Shown in pieces: positions 51,357 to 59,041 of a DNA stretch of 64,000 nt (the first letter of the stretch is position 1; each line of letters starts with the position of its first letter). This stretch comes from an uncultured Oscillospiraceae bacterium (GTDB lineage Bacteria; Bacillota; Clostridia; Oscillospirales; Ruminococcaceae): assembly GCA_900547455.1 (NCBI GenBank), contig URGV01000006.1, forward strand, positions 1-64,000. The letters run 5' to 3'. A program made the translations under genes and the position numbers. The notes beneath the pieces are model-generated. The model made no database searches and was not told where the DNA came from. It was given only the letters and a program-made list of their open reading frames with translations.

Positions 51357-51752
51357 TTACAAATTATCCTTCGGGACAAAAATGGTGATGCTGGCAGACC
51401 CCAGTGCGTTGGTGCGGCCAACATCCGGCACCTTTGTGATCCGGCAATCTTCTGCACTGATATTGAGCGGGTCATACTGGTTCGCGTCGTTGACAACAAC
51501 GCTGAGAGGCTGCCGCTGCACTGCCAGACGGCGGAGCATGGGCAGCTGCGGACTGGAAGCCATCAGGGTAAGTGTGAGGGTTCCTGTTTCGTTTCTGTTC
51601 TCCACATACGCCACGTCTCCCTGGACGCCTACCTCCGGCGTGACAATATCGTTTGACCGCGTATAAGTAAAAACACCGGACGCATCAAATCCGGTGATGA
51701 TTGTTCCATTGATAATAACCGATACCTTATCTGGATCATAAGTATGAGTCAT
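51357..51752 (-). CDS. phage tail tube protein (DUF3277-like)
   Basis: This 131-residue beta-rich protein follows the sheath gene. Motifs are VSVIINGTIITGFDASGVFTY, GDVAYVENRNETGTLTLTLM and the C-terminal GSASITIFVPKDNL, as in DUF3277-type tube subunits that stack inside a sheath. Confidence 0.85.
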   Translation of the reverse strand: MTHTYDPDKVSVIINGTIITGFDASGVFTYTRSNDIVTPEVGVQGDVAYVENRNETGTLTLTLMASSPQLPMLRRLAVQRQPLSVVVNDANQYDPLNISAEDCRITKVPDVGRTNALGSASITIFVPKDNL

Positions 51753-51765
51753 ACTTCATTCCCTC

Positions 51766-52821
51766 CTATTCCGTCATGGTCGCTTTCAGGACGCCGCTGA
51801 CTTTAACACGATGTACCGCACCCTCCAGCTGCGCCTGCCAGGTAATTTCCGGCATTTCCCTCGCCCTTGCCTGGTCGTCTGTGGCATCCGCCCTGGTTGG
51901 CACAACCACCTCATACTGCCCTCTGTTGCTCTCCGGATCCGTCGCAATAATGCCCAGCTCCACAGCCTCATTGAGGGCAGAAAAGACCGCGCTCGACACC
52001 TGCACAAATCCCTGATCGGTATACGGGATTTTGGGGCTGGAAAGCAGCAGGTCGTACAGGTTGTTGCGGATGGTAAGTGCGATATAGTCGGCGCCCATCT
52101 GGCTGTCGATCCACTCCCCGTCTGCGCAGACGCCGTTTTTCATGTATTCCCGTTTATATTCAGCTGTCAAAAAGTTGACGTTCGCTTCTTCCAGTGCCTC
52201 CTTTTCTGCCTCAGTCAACGCCGGCAGGGTAATATCCTGGGGACGTTTAAATTTCCAGGTAACCGACTCTGGATAAAACGGGCCGACATTACCCACCCAG
52301 GCAGCGGCAGCCTCCTCCTCATCCAGATGATAAACAATAATACTGCGGCGGTTGGTGACCTCCAGCGTCTTGTTCGCTGTCTGTGCAAAATACAGCTTGC
52401 GGTGATCTTCCACACCCGCACCAAGCTCCGCTTCTGTCGGCTCGGTTGCCTCCGCCCACTCTGCCAAAGCTTTAATATACTCATCTTCCTTTTTGTCGGT
52501 CATAATGAGATACCAGTCATCGTCCTGCTGCTGCAGAGCTTTCAGGCTCTCAACCATAGCAGATGCACTCTCCGGCGCCTCCATGCCGACAATTTTGATT
52601 TTGCGGATCAGGCTGTCCGCCAGGGTGGTTTTCCCCTGGTCAAAAATGGCCTGCGCCATCTTCTCAACAATCTTGCCGGAATAGTCGGTGCTGATCTCTT
52701 CCAGCGACCGGTATTCCTTCACAGCCTTTTCGCCCTCGGTGCTGACAAGCAAAATATCAAGCCCCTGGGCCTCCTTCGGTTTATCGTCCAGGCGGACAAC
52801 AACCACTACATCTTTTGGCAT
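51766..52821 (-). CDS. phage tail sheath protein (DUF3383-like)
   Basis: This 351-residue protein has DDWYLIMTDKKEDEYIKALA, IIVYHLDEEEAAAAWVGN and FYPESVTWKFK in the middle, and SNRGQYEVVVPTRADATDDQARAREMPEITW at the end. This is the DUF3383 pattern of myophage sheath subunits. It shows that the virion has a contractile tail. Confidence 0.88.
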   Translation of the reverse strand: MPKDVVVVVRLDDKPKEAQGLDILLVSTEGEKAVKEYRSLEEISTDYSGKIVEKMAQAIFDQGKTTLADSLIRKIKIVGMEAPESASAMVESLKALQQQDDDWYLIMTDKKEDEYIKALAEWAEATEPTEAELGAGVEDHRKLYFAQTANKTLEVTNRRSIIVYHLDEEEAAAAWVGNVGPFYPESVTWKFKRPQDITLPALTEAEKEALEEANVNFLTAEYKREYMKNGVCADGEWIDSQMGADYIALTIRNNLYDLLLSSPKIPYTDQGFVQVSSAVFSALNEAVELGIIATDPESNRGQYEVVVPTRADATDDQARAREMPEITWQAQLEGAVHRVKVSGVLKATMTE

Positions 52822-52825
52822 ACTG

Positions 52826-53308
52826 TCACTCCTTTTTGATTACGACTGTTTTAATTTCCCCTACTGTCCTGCTGTCTACCCTGCAATAGCGCAGCTGGAC
52901 ATCAAATCCATACTGGCGGGCCATCTGGTCAACCTCCAAAAAGGACCGGTTGCCGGAATCGCTGAGATCTACCACAACAAACCCTGCCGCATGGATTTCA
53001 TCTTTTCCCGAATGAAGAAAAAAGCCTTGCATCCGTTCGCACAGTTCCATTGCCTCATCCTCGCCCTGGATATATGTATTCTCATCTTGCCAGCGGCTCC
53101 AACTGACTGCCGTGAAGGAAAGGGTCATGGTGGGATTAACCCGCCTGTGTTCCTGCACCCCGTCGAAGCTGTAAGCTCCCATTTCTCCGGTTGGCTGCAG
53201 ATCGGTCAGGATTGAGTAATAGACAAACGGCGCCTCCGGTTCCGGTTGTGTCTGGTCGCTCAGGACAACCGGACACCCCAAATACTGAGACAGCGCCGCT
53301 ACCAGCAT
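52826..53308 (-). CDS. phage neck terminator protein (gp12-like)
   Basis: This 160-residue protein (LVAALSQYLGCPVVLSDQTQ, then FVYYSILTDLQPTGEMG) is encoded between head-completion and sheath genes. It matches the tail-terminator type of PBSX-like phages. The ribosome site (AAAAAAGAAAT) is weak. The frame opens 15 bases after the previous stop. Confidence 0.78.
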   Translation of the reverse strand: MLVAALSQYLGCPVVLSDQTQPEPEAPFVYYSILTDLQPTGEMGAYSFDGVQEHRRVNPTMTLSFTAVSWSRWQDENTYIQGEDEAMELCERMQGFFLHSGKDEIHAAGFVVVDLSDSGNRSFLEVDQMARQYGFDVQLRYCRVDSRTVGEIKTVVIKKE

Positions 53309-53322
53309 ATTTCTTTTTTGAA

Positions 53323-53700
53323 CTAGGCTCTCCGTGCTCCACCCCTCCCCTTTGCTTCGACGATGTACCGCTTCATCGGGTGGATGCTGTTGTGGCCCAA
53401 TTCCTGTGTGACCGTATAGGTCATGTCACTTTGCGGGTCATACACGCTCCCGCCCACTGTCAGAGCGTAACCGTTGGTGTATATTTTTTCACTGTCCTTG
53501 GAGTAGGTCCCTGTCGGTGTTCTCTGCAAATCTTTATCCGACACCGGCAGAACAACGCCCTGGAAGGCAATGCGTTCTTCTTTGGCGGGTGCCCACTGGC
53601 CGCCCGCCTGCTGGTCATATTGTCCGCCGGATTTAATCTGATACATCGTGTGCATCAACGCCCTTGGGATTTGTGGATGTGGTAAGGTTGTAAAATTCAT
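53323..53700 (-). CDS. head completion / neck protein
   Basis: This 125-residue beta-rich protein (MYQIKSGGQYDQQAGGQW, KIYTNGYALTVGGSVYDPQSDMTYTV) lies in the head-tail joining block. Its start overlaps the upstream gene as ATGA. The exact family is not recognised. The role is inferred from position. Confidence 0.7.
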   Translation of the reverse strand: MNFTTLPHPQIPRALMHTMYQIKSGGQYDQQAGGQWAPAKEERIAFQGVVLPVSDKDLQRTPTGTYSKDSEKIYTNGYALTVGGSVYDPQSDMTYTVTQELGHNSIHPMKRYIVEAKGRGGARRA

Positions 53701-54473
53701 TCTGCATTCTCCTCTATCCAGTAAGTAATAGCACTGATGAGTTGGCCTGAATCAATCAAAGGTGTCGTCTTTCTCGGAGATGCGCTCAACGTTATGGAAC
53801 TTTTTGCCTTCAACGTCCCCGAATGGATATATTCTACGATCATGCTAACTCCTGCGTTTCCAATACGTTCTGCAGCTTCTCTGGCGCTGATCTGCCCCAA
53901 CAATGCCATCCGTAAGGACTCTTCACACACGGAAGCAAAGTGATCTTTATTTTTATCGTAGGAAGCGCGAATAAAGCTTCGTTCCGGAATTGTCACCTCG
54001 GGAATCAGCAAAAACAAATACTTGATCTTCCTCTGATCCTTCTTTTTGTACACCTTTTTGCTTTTCTTTTTATTTTTGCGGGTTTGCTGCTCTCCACCGT
54101 CTTCCGCCTGTTCAGCTTCCGATACTTTCCGCTCTTTGACAGATGCCTTTTTATCGGCATAAATGCATGCGAACAAAAATCCGTTCCTGCTCTTAATAAA
54201 AAAGATGTCCGGGAAGTCTTTTACTCTTTTCCCTTTAGCATCTTTATGGATTGGTATCGTAAGATTTTTGGCATGGACGGCTTTAATGACCGCCCCATAC
54301 TCGTGTACACGGGCAATGGTCAACAGATCCGCCTGTGATTCATACACACCTTTTTGAAAAACATTCGCTCCTGGCTCTCCACCGATTCCGATATGGATTT
54401 TGACATGATCGAAGTATTCCAGCACCTTTCGGATGCGCTCCAGTTCTTCCAGCGCACCGCCGCTTACCTGCAT
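53697..54473 (-). CDS. HK97 gp10 / virion morphogenesis-like protein
   Basis: This 258-residue protein starts with a helix and a strand IHIGIGGEPGANVF. It then has LLTIARVHEYGAVIKA and LTIPIHKDAKGKRVKDF. A very basic linker KNKKKSKKVYKKKDQRKIK follows, and it ends TTPLIDSGQLISAITYWIEE, which is typical of gp10/gpG-like tail completion proteins. The inserted basic linker makes it longer than usual. Confidence 0.78.
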   Translation of the reverse strand: MQVSGGALEELERIRKVLEYFDHVKIHIGIGGEPGANVFQKGVYESQADLLTIARVHEYGAVIKAVHAKNLTIPIHKDAKGKRVKDFPDIFFIKSRNGFLFACIYADKKASVKERKVSEAEQAEDGGEQQTRKNKKKSKKVYKKKDQRKIKYLFLLIPEVTIPERSFIRASYDKNKDHFASVCEESLRMALLGQISAREAAERIGNAGVSMIVEYIHSGTLKAKSSITLSASPRKTTPLIDSGQLISAITYWIEENAE

Positions 54474-54475
54474 AC

Positions 54476-55129
54476 TCAGATCCTCCTGTAACGGTTAATC
54501 GTTGAAATCCAGCTGTCCTTTTGTGTCTTATCAAACGTCCAGGAAACATCCGAAATAGAGAAGGCTGCAAGGCCCTGTGCGCCATTTATGCGCAGTTGGT
54601 ATTCCTGTTCCACCATTTCCCAAACAAGGCTCTCCAGATCAGCAGGAAGGGTGCAGGGACTATCTGCGGTTGCATCCTTTGGCAGGACATAACCTGCCGT
54701 ATACTCCACCAGCAAATAGCGCTGCGGCGCCAGAAAATCTCCGGACAATCCACCCGGATATCCCCGATAGGGCCATCCTGATTCCCTGTAGAGCACCCCG
54801 ATGTCTCCCTTTTCGTCAAAATCATAGCTTTCCGGTGACAGCACCTTCCCGCTGCCAATCTCCGCTACGGATTGGACCGACACAATTGGATAGTGCTTGA
54901 GCACCAGCTCCTGAGAGCTGGTGCCACGGCACTTTTGCCTGTAGTCGTTCTTGCCAAGCTTCCGCTCGGTCATGGTTTCCACCCAAGCGGAAGCGGCGTT
55001 GATCAGCCGGATCAGCACATTGTCCACCTGTGGATCCGATTCTTCCGCCGGTATTCCCAGTATTTCCTTGACTGTCTCCAATGTTGTGAGAGCATTCGAT
55101 GCTAATTGCGGGCTTAATATCCCTTCCAT
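54476..55129 (-). CDS. head-tail connector protein (gp6-like)
   Basis: This is 217 residues from the ATG at 55129 (MEGILSPQLA), behind AAAGAGGTGAG. A GTG three codons earlier is also possible. The helical N-terminus LETVKEILGIPAEESDPQVDNVLIRLINAASAWVE is the classic gp6-like connector start. A beta insertion and a second helical part follow. Confidence 0.85.
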   Translation of the reverse strand: MEGILSPQLASNALTTLETVKEILGIPAEESDPQVDNVLIRLINAASAWVETMTERKLGKNDYRQKCRGTSSQELVLKHYPIVSVQSVAEIGSGKVLSPESYDFDEKGDIGVLYRESGWPYRGYPGGLSGDFLAPQRYLLVEYTAGYVLPKDATADSPCTLPADLESLVWEMVEQEYQLRINGAQGLAAFSISDVSWTFDKTQKDSWISTINRYRRI

Positions 55130-55155
55130 CCTGCTCACCTCTTTCCGCCTGATTT

Positions 55156-55641
55156 TTAGGTTGTGGACAAAATACCAGCATTCCGTAGAGAGGTAAGCAG
55201 GGCATTAAACTCCGCCTTGGTCACATTGTCCCCAGCAGCATCGGCAACCGCAGCGGCCATCTTAACCGCACCTATTGCCGAGGTAGTTGCTGCCGTCAGT
55301 GTCGCGTCCTTTCCTGCCGGTCCCCGCTCTCCCGTATCGCCTTTTGGTCCTTGAGCACCTGTTTCGCCCTTTTCACCCTGCGGGCCGGCGGGGCCTTGTT
55401 CCCCTGGATCACCCTTTGGGCCCTGAGCACCCGTTTCACCCTTTTCACCCTGCGGGCCGGCAGGGCCCTGTTCTCCCGTATCGCCTTTTGGGCCCTGGGC
55501 GCCTGTTTCACCCTTTTCACCCTGTGGGCCAGCAGGGCCCTGTGGACCAACCTGCTCATTTTGGATTCCTTGCTCCATCTTATTGAGGCGCTCTGCCGTG
55601 ATGACGTCGTTATTTTTCCAGGTGGTAGGCGTATACGACAT
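55156..55641 (-). CDS. head fibre protein with collagen-like repeats
   Basis: This 161-residue protein starts [20 protein letters not shown], the usual base of phage fibre proteins. It has about 26 Gly-X-Y triplets (residues 33-112, with [20 protein letters not shown] repeated three times). It ends in a head-fibre-like domain ([29 protein letters not shown]). It probably trimerises on the capsid surface. Confidence 0.88.
   Translation of the reverse strand: MSYTPTTWKNNDVITAERLNKMEQGIQNEQVGPQGPAGPQGEKGETGAQGPKGDTGEQGPAGPQGEKGETGAQGPKGDPGEQGPAGPQGEKGETGAQGPKGDTGERGPAGKDATLTAATTSAIGAVKMAAAVADAAGDNVTKAEFNALLTSLRNAGILSTT
55320..55560. repeat. tandem GXY-coding repeats
   Basis: Three nearly identical units of about 63 bases (cctgcgggccggc..., tcgcccttttcaccctg) encode the collagen-like triplets of the head fibre gene. 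Expansion or loss by slippage is likely. Confidence 0.8.
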
Positions 55642-55646
55642 ACTGA

Positions 55647-56075
55647 TTACTCCTCTCCTACTTTGGATTTACCCACTACTGCCTCTCCTACTCTGGATGC
55701 AAAGGTTTCTGCGGCTGCCGGCGGCATAACATTGACCGGCACTTCTCTTGCATCTCCCAGAGCAACTGCGTAAGCAGCAGTGGTTGGACCTGTAATATTG
55801 ACTTTGATATATCTCTTGCAGCCCACAAGGTCCAGATAAAACTGAACCAATGCGGCCCCAGATACAGATACATCTTTCTCTCCCAGCACAACAAAGTTGT
55901 CTGGAACAGCAACATAGCTTCCGCTTTCTTCGTCGCAGTGAGTAACTTCAATTTCTGCGGAGTCTCCGGCTGTAATGTTAGCTGCCACAATTGCAGAAAG
56001 GAATCCATCCCTGTCAATTGCTGTTCCAAGCGTATAGGGAATCACTTTTACATTTTGAATAAGTTCTCTTTTCAT
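55647..56075 (-). CDS. phage head protein, probable capsid decoration protein
   Basis: This 142-residue protein is predicted all beta ([44 protein letters not shown]). It is encoded near the capsid and head fibre genes. The family is not recognised with certainty. Position and fold suggest a decoration protein. Confidence 0.65.
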   Translation of the reverse strand: MKRELIQNVKVIPYTLGTAIDRDGFLSAIVAANITAGDSAEIEVTHCDEESGSYVAVPDNFVVLGEKDVSVSGAALVQFYLDLVGCKRYIKVNITGPTTAAYAVALGDAREVPVNVMPPAAAETFASRVGEAVVGKSKVGEE

Positions 56076-56092
56076 ATCAATTCTCCCTTCAA

Positions 56093-56136
56093 TTTATTTA
56101 TATTGTATTGACAATATAAATAAAATTGCATATAAT
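56093..56136 (+). promoter_or_regulatory. promoter and operator of the RelB/YafQ-type module
   Basis: A perfect inverted repeat with 14-base arms (TTTATTTATATTGT / ACAATATAAATAAA, 4-base centre, 56093-56124) covers the -35 TTGACA (56108-56113). A 17-base spacer and -10 TATAAT (56131-56136) follow. This is the expected layout for autorepression by antitoxin or toxin-antitoxin complex. Confidence 0.85.
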
Positions 56137-56167
56137 ATACTCATAAAGATAGAAATGAGGTGTTGTA

Positions 56168-56434
56168 ATGGCACAGACAAACATCAACATCCGTATGGAT
56201 GAGCAACTCAAGAAACAGTTCGACCATCTTTGTAATGAGCTTGGAATGAATATGACCACCGCCTTCAATATCTTTGCAAAGACGATGGTCCGCCAACAGC
56301 GCATCCCCTTCGAGATTTCTTTGGACACACCGAATGCGGAAACTTTGGCTGCCATTGACGATGTCAATCATGGCCGCAATCTGAGTCGGACTTTTTCCAG
56401 TGTTGAGGAACTGATGGAGGATCTGAATGCTTAA
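56168..56434 (+). CDS. RelB/DinJ family antitoxin
   Basis: This 88-residue protein has the ribbon-helix-helix start TNINIRMDEQLKKQFDHLCNELGM, a helix TTAFNIFAKTMVRQQRIPFEI, and a flexible C-terminal part that would wrap the toxin. It binds the operator at 56093-56124 in the usual model. It overlaps the toxin gene by 8 bases. It is in opposite orientation to the surrounding phage genes. Confidence 0.92.
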   Translation: MAQTNINIRMDEQLKKQFDHLCNELGMNMTTAFNIFAKTMVRQQRIPFEISLDTPNAETLAAIDDVNHGRNLSRTFSSVEELMEDLNA

Positions 56435-56699
56435 TATCCGATACTCTTCTAAATTCAAAAGAGACTATAAATTAGTCATTAAGCGCGGATATAATCCTCG
56501 ACTCCTCCAGGATGTACTTGATCTTCTGTGTGCTGAACAGTCTTTGCCTGAGCGTTACAAAGATCACAATTTAACTGGGAACTATGTTGGTTATCGTGAA
56601 TGCCACATCACCCCTGACTGGTTGCTCATTTACAAGGTTGAGAAAAACATCCTTACTCTGACACTCACCCGCACCGGAACACACAGCGACCTGTTTTAA
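56427..56699 (+). CDS. YafQ family mRNA interferase toxin
   Basis: This 90-residue RelE-superfamily toxin (YSSKFKRDYKLVIKRGYNP, YKDHNLTGNYVGYRECHITPDWLLIYKVE) ends with LTLTRTGTHSDLF. The conserved His and Phe at the C-terminus, the HNLTG segment and RECHI.PDWLLIY match YafQ-type ribosome-dependent endoribonucleases. Active-site residues appear intact. Confidence 0.92.
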   Translation: MLNIRYSSKFKRDYKLVIKRGYNPRLLQDVLDLLCAEQSLPERYKDHNLTGNYVGYRECHITPDWLLIYKVEKNILTLTLTRTGTHSDLF

Positions 56700-56702
56700 G
56701 GC

Positions 56703-56744
56703 AATCCCCTCCGAGAGAAGAATCAATCGGAGGGGATTGTTTTG
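56703..56744 (+). terminator. terminator after the toxin gene
   Basis: AATCCCCTCCGA and TCGGAGGGGATT pair perfectly and are followed by GTTTT on the plus strand. On the minus strand no U tract follows, so late phage transcripts can pass. Confidence 0.8.
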
Positions 56745-56746
56745 CC

Positions 56747-58285
56747 TTAAATCGCCTTGATGTTTTTGACGTGCAGGAAGCTCTCCTTGTGACGCGCCGC
56801 GATATCGACATACATCAACGCGCGGGTTGCCGCAAGGTTTTCCTCGAATGCATTGTGCTGAACACCTTCCTCATCCACCCAGGAGCCATCCAGGGTGGTG
56901 TAGGTTTCAAGTCCCATCTGTTCGCCCACCAGCATATCGGCCCAGTTGCCAAATCCCAGCTCGGTCAGGCCATCATCCGTTGTGGCAATCTGGTTGGACA
57001 CCTTGTAAGGGAAGCCCAGCAGCTTACCGGCCGCCATCTCATCGCGGTAGATGTAAGCGCCGGTGGTGGTCTTCATGTTCATCAGATAACCTTCCAGCAC
57101 GGAATTGAAGACCCATCCCAGCTTCTGGTCGTCAACATTCTTAGCCAGAACTTTAGAGCGGATATATACCGGGAAATCGGCTGTAATCTTGCCGTTGGTG
57201 TCTGCCAGGTCTGTATTGCCAGTTGCTTTCGCGTCGATATGTTCAATTTCCTTGTCGGCAAAAATACCAAGAGGCTGGAATTCGCCGCCCTTACCGAACA
57301 TACCACCGAAGTCAATACCGAGCTCCATGCGGCGGGTCAGATCGTTGGCAAAGATCTGATCTGCAGAATAGCTGGTGCTGATCAGCAGCTCTCTGGTTTG
57401 CGGTACAATCGCCTCCAGGCGCTTGCTGGACAGACGGATATTACCAAAACTCGGCTGCGATTTTGCAATCTTGCGCTGCTCACCGCCCCAGGTCGCACGT
57501 GCGCCGCCGGTCATTTTGGGAATGTTGAGGTTGCCAGACGGCATCGGCACTTTCTGGGCGCCCAGTTCAAAGATAACAGTTTTGGCATACAGCATCTCGA
57601 TAATCTGATCCAGATATACTTCCGGAATCAGATAACCGCCTGCTGCTGGGTTAGTTGCCGCCAGCGCCTTAAACTCACGGGCCATATCGTTATCGTCATA
57701 TTTTTTGCTTGCGTAAAATGCCGCTGCATCCGGATCATGCCGGCCAAAAACGTCATAGCACTTAATGGCGCGGGCCAGCTGGACCTGCGGCGGGATGGCT
57801 TTTTTCTGTTTCACCTTCTCACCTCTTGGAAGATAAATATCGCTGTACTTTCTCTGAGTCGGAGATTTCGCAGGAGCTGCTTTTTTGCCAGAAGGGGACG
57901 CTTTCTTTTTGGGCTGTTCCTCCGGATCTTCACCTTCTTTGCCCTCTTCCGGATCCTCTCCTTCTTTACCCTCCTCCGGGTCATCGCACGCTTTTCCCTC
58001 TTCCGGATCATCGTTCGATTTTGCCGCGTCGAGGATCTCACCAACCGCTTCCATAATCTCCTCGCCAGTCAGCTCTCCGACCTCTTCTCCGGCCTCCTTG
58101 CGGGATTTGCGTTTTTCCTCTACAAGCTCCAGTGCCTGCGCAATCACGTCCTCCAAGTCATCCACTGTGCTGCCCTGAGGTGTAGTTTCCCCATCCATCG
58201 ATTTAATGGCGGATGCAACCTCCGATCGAATCATCTCCTTGAGTTCCTGTAAACCCATTTTGTAAGATTTGCCTTTCAAACTCAT
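56747..58285 (-). CDS. HK97-type major capsid protein with fused scaffold region
   Basis: This is 512 residues. Residues 1-150 are a charged scaffold-like delta domain with an acidic tandem repeat (DDPEEGKACDDPEEGKEGED, about residues 95-125) and a Lys-rich end. The HK97-fold subunit follows (GGYLIPEVYLDQIIEMLYAK near 215, LGIDFGGMFGKGGEFQPLGI, and C-terminal AFEENLAATRALMYVDIAAR). The N-terminal part is presumably cut by the protease encoded upstream. GGAGGAG precedes the ATG. Confidence 0.92.
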   Translation of the reverse strand: MSLKGKSYKMGLQELKEMIRSEVASAIKSMDGETTPQGSTVDDLEDVIAQALELVEEKRKSRKEAGEEVGELTGEEIMEAVGEILDAAKSNDDPEEGKACDDPEEGKEGEDPEEGKEGEDPEEQPKKKASPSGKKAAPAKSPTQRKYSDIYLPRGEKVKQKKAIPPQVQLARAIKCYDVFGRHDPDAAAFYASKKYDDNDMAREFKALAATNPAAGGYLIPEVYLDQIIEMLYAKTVIFELGAQKVPMPSGNLNIPKMTGGARATWGGEQRKIAKSQPSFGNIRLSSKRLEAIVPQTRELLISTSYSADQIFANDLTRRMELGIDFGGMFGKGGEFQPLGIFADKEIEHIDAKATGNTDLADTNGKITADFPVYIRSKVLAKNVDDQKLGWVFNSVLEGYLMNMKTTTGAYIYRDEMAAGKLLGFPYKVSNQIATTDDGLTELGFGNWADMLVGEQMGLETYTTLDGSWVDEEGVQHNAFEENLAATRALMYVDIAARHKESFLHVKNIKAI

Positions 58286-58299
58286 TTTTTCTCCTCCTG

Positions 58300-58986
58300 T
58301 TACAATATCAGTTCTATCATTTTTTCCTCCGGCTGATCTTCCGGAGGTTTGCCTTTTGGCGGCGTTTGCGCCGACTCTTTGATGATGGCATCTATGGTCT
58401 TAACAGCGTTCTTCAGCGCCGTGCTTGCCTCCTGCAAGATTTTCAGACGAGCCGCGCTGATCTTGCGCCCTTCTTTCTGCTCTCCCGCTACGTCATCGAG
58501 CCAACCGTTCAGCAGATCCAACGAGTTTTGGCGGGATTTATATCCATCTATGGTTGCCTTTTCATTCATCGCCCAGGTGACCACCGACACCTCCCAGAGG
58601 GTAACCTCTACCAGATGGCGGTTTCCGTCATCGTCATAGGTGGCCTTGACTGTGTCATATCCGATGGACAGTTCGTTCAGGACGCCGTCCTTCAGCAAGA
58701 CCTTGACATCCTTCCCCAGGCTGGTATCACTGATCCTGGCCTTGATATACAGGCCCTTGTCGTCTTCCCGCAATTCCAGTGGTTTTCCGACCGGCAGCAG
58801 TTGATCGTTGTGCAGGGCAAGGATTTTAATGCGATCAAAATTTTCTTCCAGCGTTCTGGCAAATGCGCCCGGATCCACAATATCCCCACCGGAATCAAGG
58901 TTACCGAAGACAGAGGCATATCCTTCAAAGATTCCCTGTTCCTCGTCCAGTACGTCCGCTTTAAAACGGATCTGTTTATATTCCAA
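58300..58986 (-). CDS. HK97 family prohead protease
   Basis: This is 228 residues from a TTG at 58986 (LEYKQIRFKADV). AAGGAGGTG stands 7 bases upstream, which decides against the ATG further up. Family motifs are FEGYASVFGNLDSGGDIVDPGAF, ALHNDQLLPVGKP (catalytic His), and LNELSIGYD (catalytic Ser). A helical C-terminal part follows. It matures the capsid. Confidence 0.9.
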   Translation of the reverse strand: MEYKQIRFKADVLDEEQGIFEGYASVFGNLDSGGDIVDPGAFARTLEENFDRIKILALHNDQLLPVGKPLELREDDKGLYIKARISDTSLGKDVKVLLKDGVLNELSIGYDTVKATYDDDGNRHLVEVTLWEVSVVTWAMNEKATIDGYKSRQNSLDLLNGWLDDVAGEQKEGRKISAARLKILQEASTALKNAVKTIDAIIKESAQTPPKGKPPEDQPEEKMIELIL

Positions 58987-59041
58987 AGTTCTCACCTCCT
59001 TACAGAGCATAAAAAAAGCAGGGTCTCCCCTGCATCCTCTA

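Noticed and set aside
55320..55560. Repeats considered as a CRISPR array or satellite
   Set aside because: They encode Gly-X-Y collagen triplets in the head fibre gene.
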